A DNA stretch of 64,000 bases from Marinobacterium sedimentorum (GTDB lineage: Bacteria > Pseudomonadota > Gammaproteobacteria > Pseudomonadales > Balneatricaceae), in NCBI RefSeq assembly GCF_024267675.1, contig NZ_JALDYX010000002.1:1-64000 (forward strand), written 5' to 3'. Below are positions 63,646-64,000 of the stretch, in pieces. How positions within the stretch are numbered: position 1 is the first letter of the stretch; each line of letters begins with the position of its first letter. The notes below the pieces were generated by a model. The model was not told the DNA's origin and ran no database searches. It saw only the letters and a program-made list of their open reading frames with translations. The position numbers and the translations under genes were made by a program.

Positions 63646-64000
63646 CTAATCAAGCGCCTCGAGGCTGCGTCGGTAGAGCTCTCGCAACTGCGCGAGCTGT
63701 TCGGCCTCGACCAGGGCTGCAGACTTCTCCAGCTCGCGCGCCCTGGCGCAAAGCGCTGACAGTCCGAAATTGGCGCAGGTGCCGGCCAGCTTGTGCAGCT
63801 GTTCGGGGTGCGCGGTGTCGGATGTTTCCAACGCGTCAAGCAACTGCTCGCATTGCTCGTGCATCCGGGCCAGCAGCGATTCGAAACGCTCCTCGCCGAG
63901 CAGCTGCCGGTGCTGGGCCAGCAGTCCGGTGTCGAGCAGGTCATTGCCGGTTTCGGGCGGTGGCGCGGCGAATCCGGCCCGCTCGTCGTAGAGCTGGCGC
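63646..64000 (-). CDS. C-terminal Hpt domain of a sensor kinase (runs off right edge)
   Basis: About 118 residues, open to the edge. HKLAGTCANFGLSALCARARELE is the histidine-phosphotransfer motif with its phosphorylated His. LLDTGLLAQHRQLLGEERFESLL before it resembles the linker of TorS/ArcB-like hybrid kinases. The protein is probably the end of such a kinase; the rest lies beyond the window. The stop is at 63646-63648, 5 bp from the REP-like repeat. Confidence 0.75.
   Translation of the reverse strand, partial: RQLYDERAGFAAPPPETGNDLLDTGLLAQHRQLLGEERFESLLARMHEQCEQLLDALETSDTAHPEQLHKLAGTCANFGLSALCARARELEKSAALVEAEQLAQLRELYRRSLEALD

Overview
The window looks like chromosomal DNA of a marine-type gammaproteobacterium, probably near the Oceanospirillales (Marinobacterium-like). 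The backbone is GC-rich with short gene spacing. It carries families common in that group: ZntB, SrkA, a RIO-type kinase, RimK with a retropepsin-like partner, DUF2750, DUF2058, DUF3422, YaeQ and an OsmC-YcaO fusion. The taxon is inferred from gene content only.

Positions 1-8.6 kb are accessory DNA. An IS66 transposase runs off the left edge. A tightly coupled three-gene cassette follows (membrane protein, nucleotidyltransferase-domain protein, small protein). It ends in a well-formed 70-bp integron attC site at 2153-2222. Next is a single AT-rich 1255-codon gene for a STAND-type NTPase with an N-terminal nuclease-like domain, a candidate Avs-like anti-phage protein. After it lie an IS91-family transposase, the 3' end of a group II intron, an orphan membrane ORF ending in what may be half an attC site, and broken pieces of IS110- and IS3-family transposases.

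From 8.6 to 27.7 kb is mostly backbone: a ferredoxin-reductase-like flavoprotein, an internally deleted aconitase pseudogene, a ferritin-like protein, an exported delta-type carbonic anhydrase, an SDR enzyme, the OsmC-YcaO protein, an NCS1 permease with a cyclase-family hydrolase, a VIT1-like metal transporter, a very small lysine-rich protein, a UbiA prenyltransferase, an SLC13 permease, a nitronate-monooxygenase-like enzyme and a muramidase.

From 28.3 to 36.5 kb is a sensory cluster: CheR, CheB, a hybrid kinase with three receiver domains, a receiver-kinase, a broken receiver gene and a receiver-GGDEF-EAL protein. The first four overlap by a few bases and are probably translationally coupled. 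Two diverged copies of an intergenic repeat lie on either side of the cluster.

From 36.6 to 60.5 kb are housekeeping and stress genes. They include a RimB-RimK pair, a divergent GNAT/C39-peptidase and long RimK-like pair, a cold-shock protein, the glutathione-dependent formaldehyde pathway (frmA, fghA), a CBS-domain protein, peroxiredoxin, a cyclic-nucleotide-binding protein, two LysE-type exporters, a LOG-type phosphoribohydrolase, YceI and cytochrome b561. The 4.5S SRP RNA gene is at 60.59-60.70 kb. It is followed at once by an integrase N-terminal remnant, a PaaX-type regulator, an amidase pseudogene that is both frameshifted and truncated, REP-like repeats, and the C-terminal Hpt domain of a kinase entering from the right edge.
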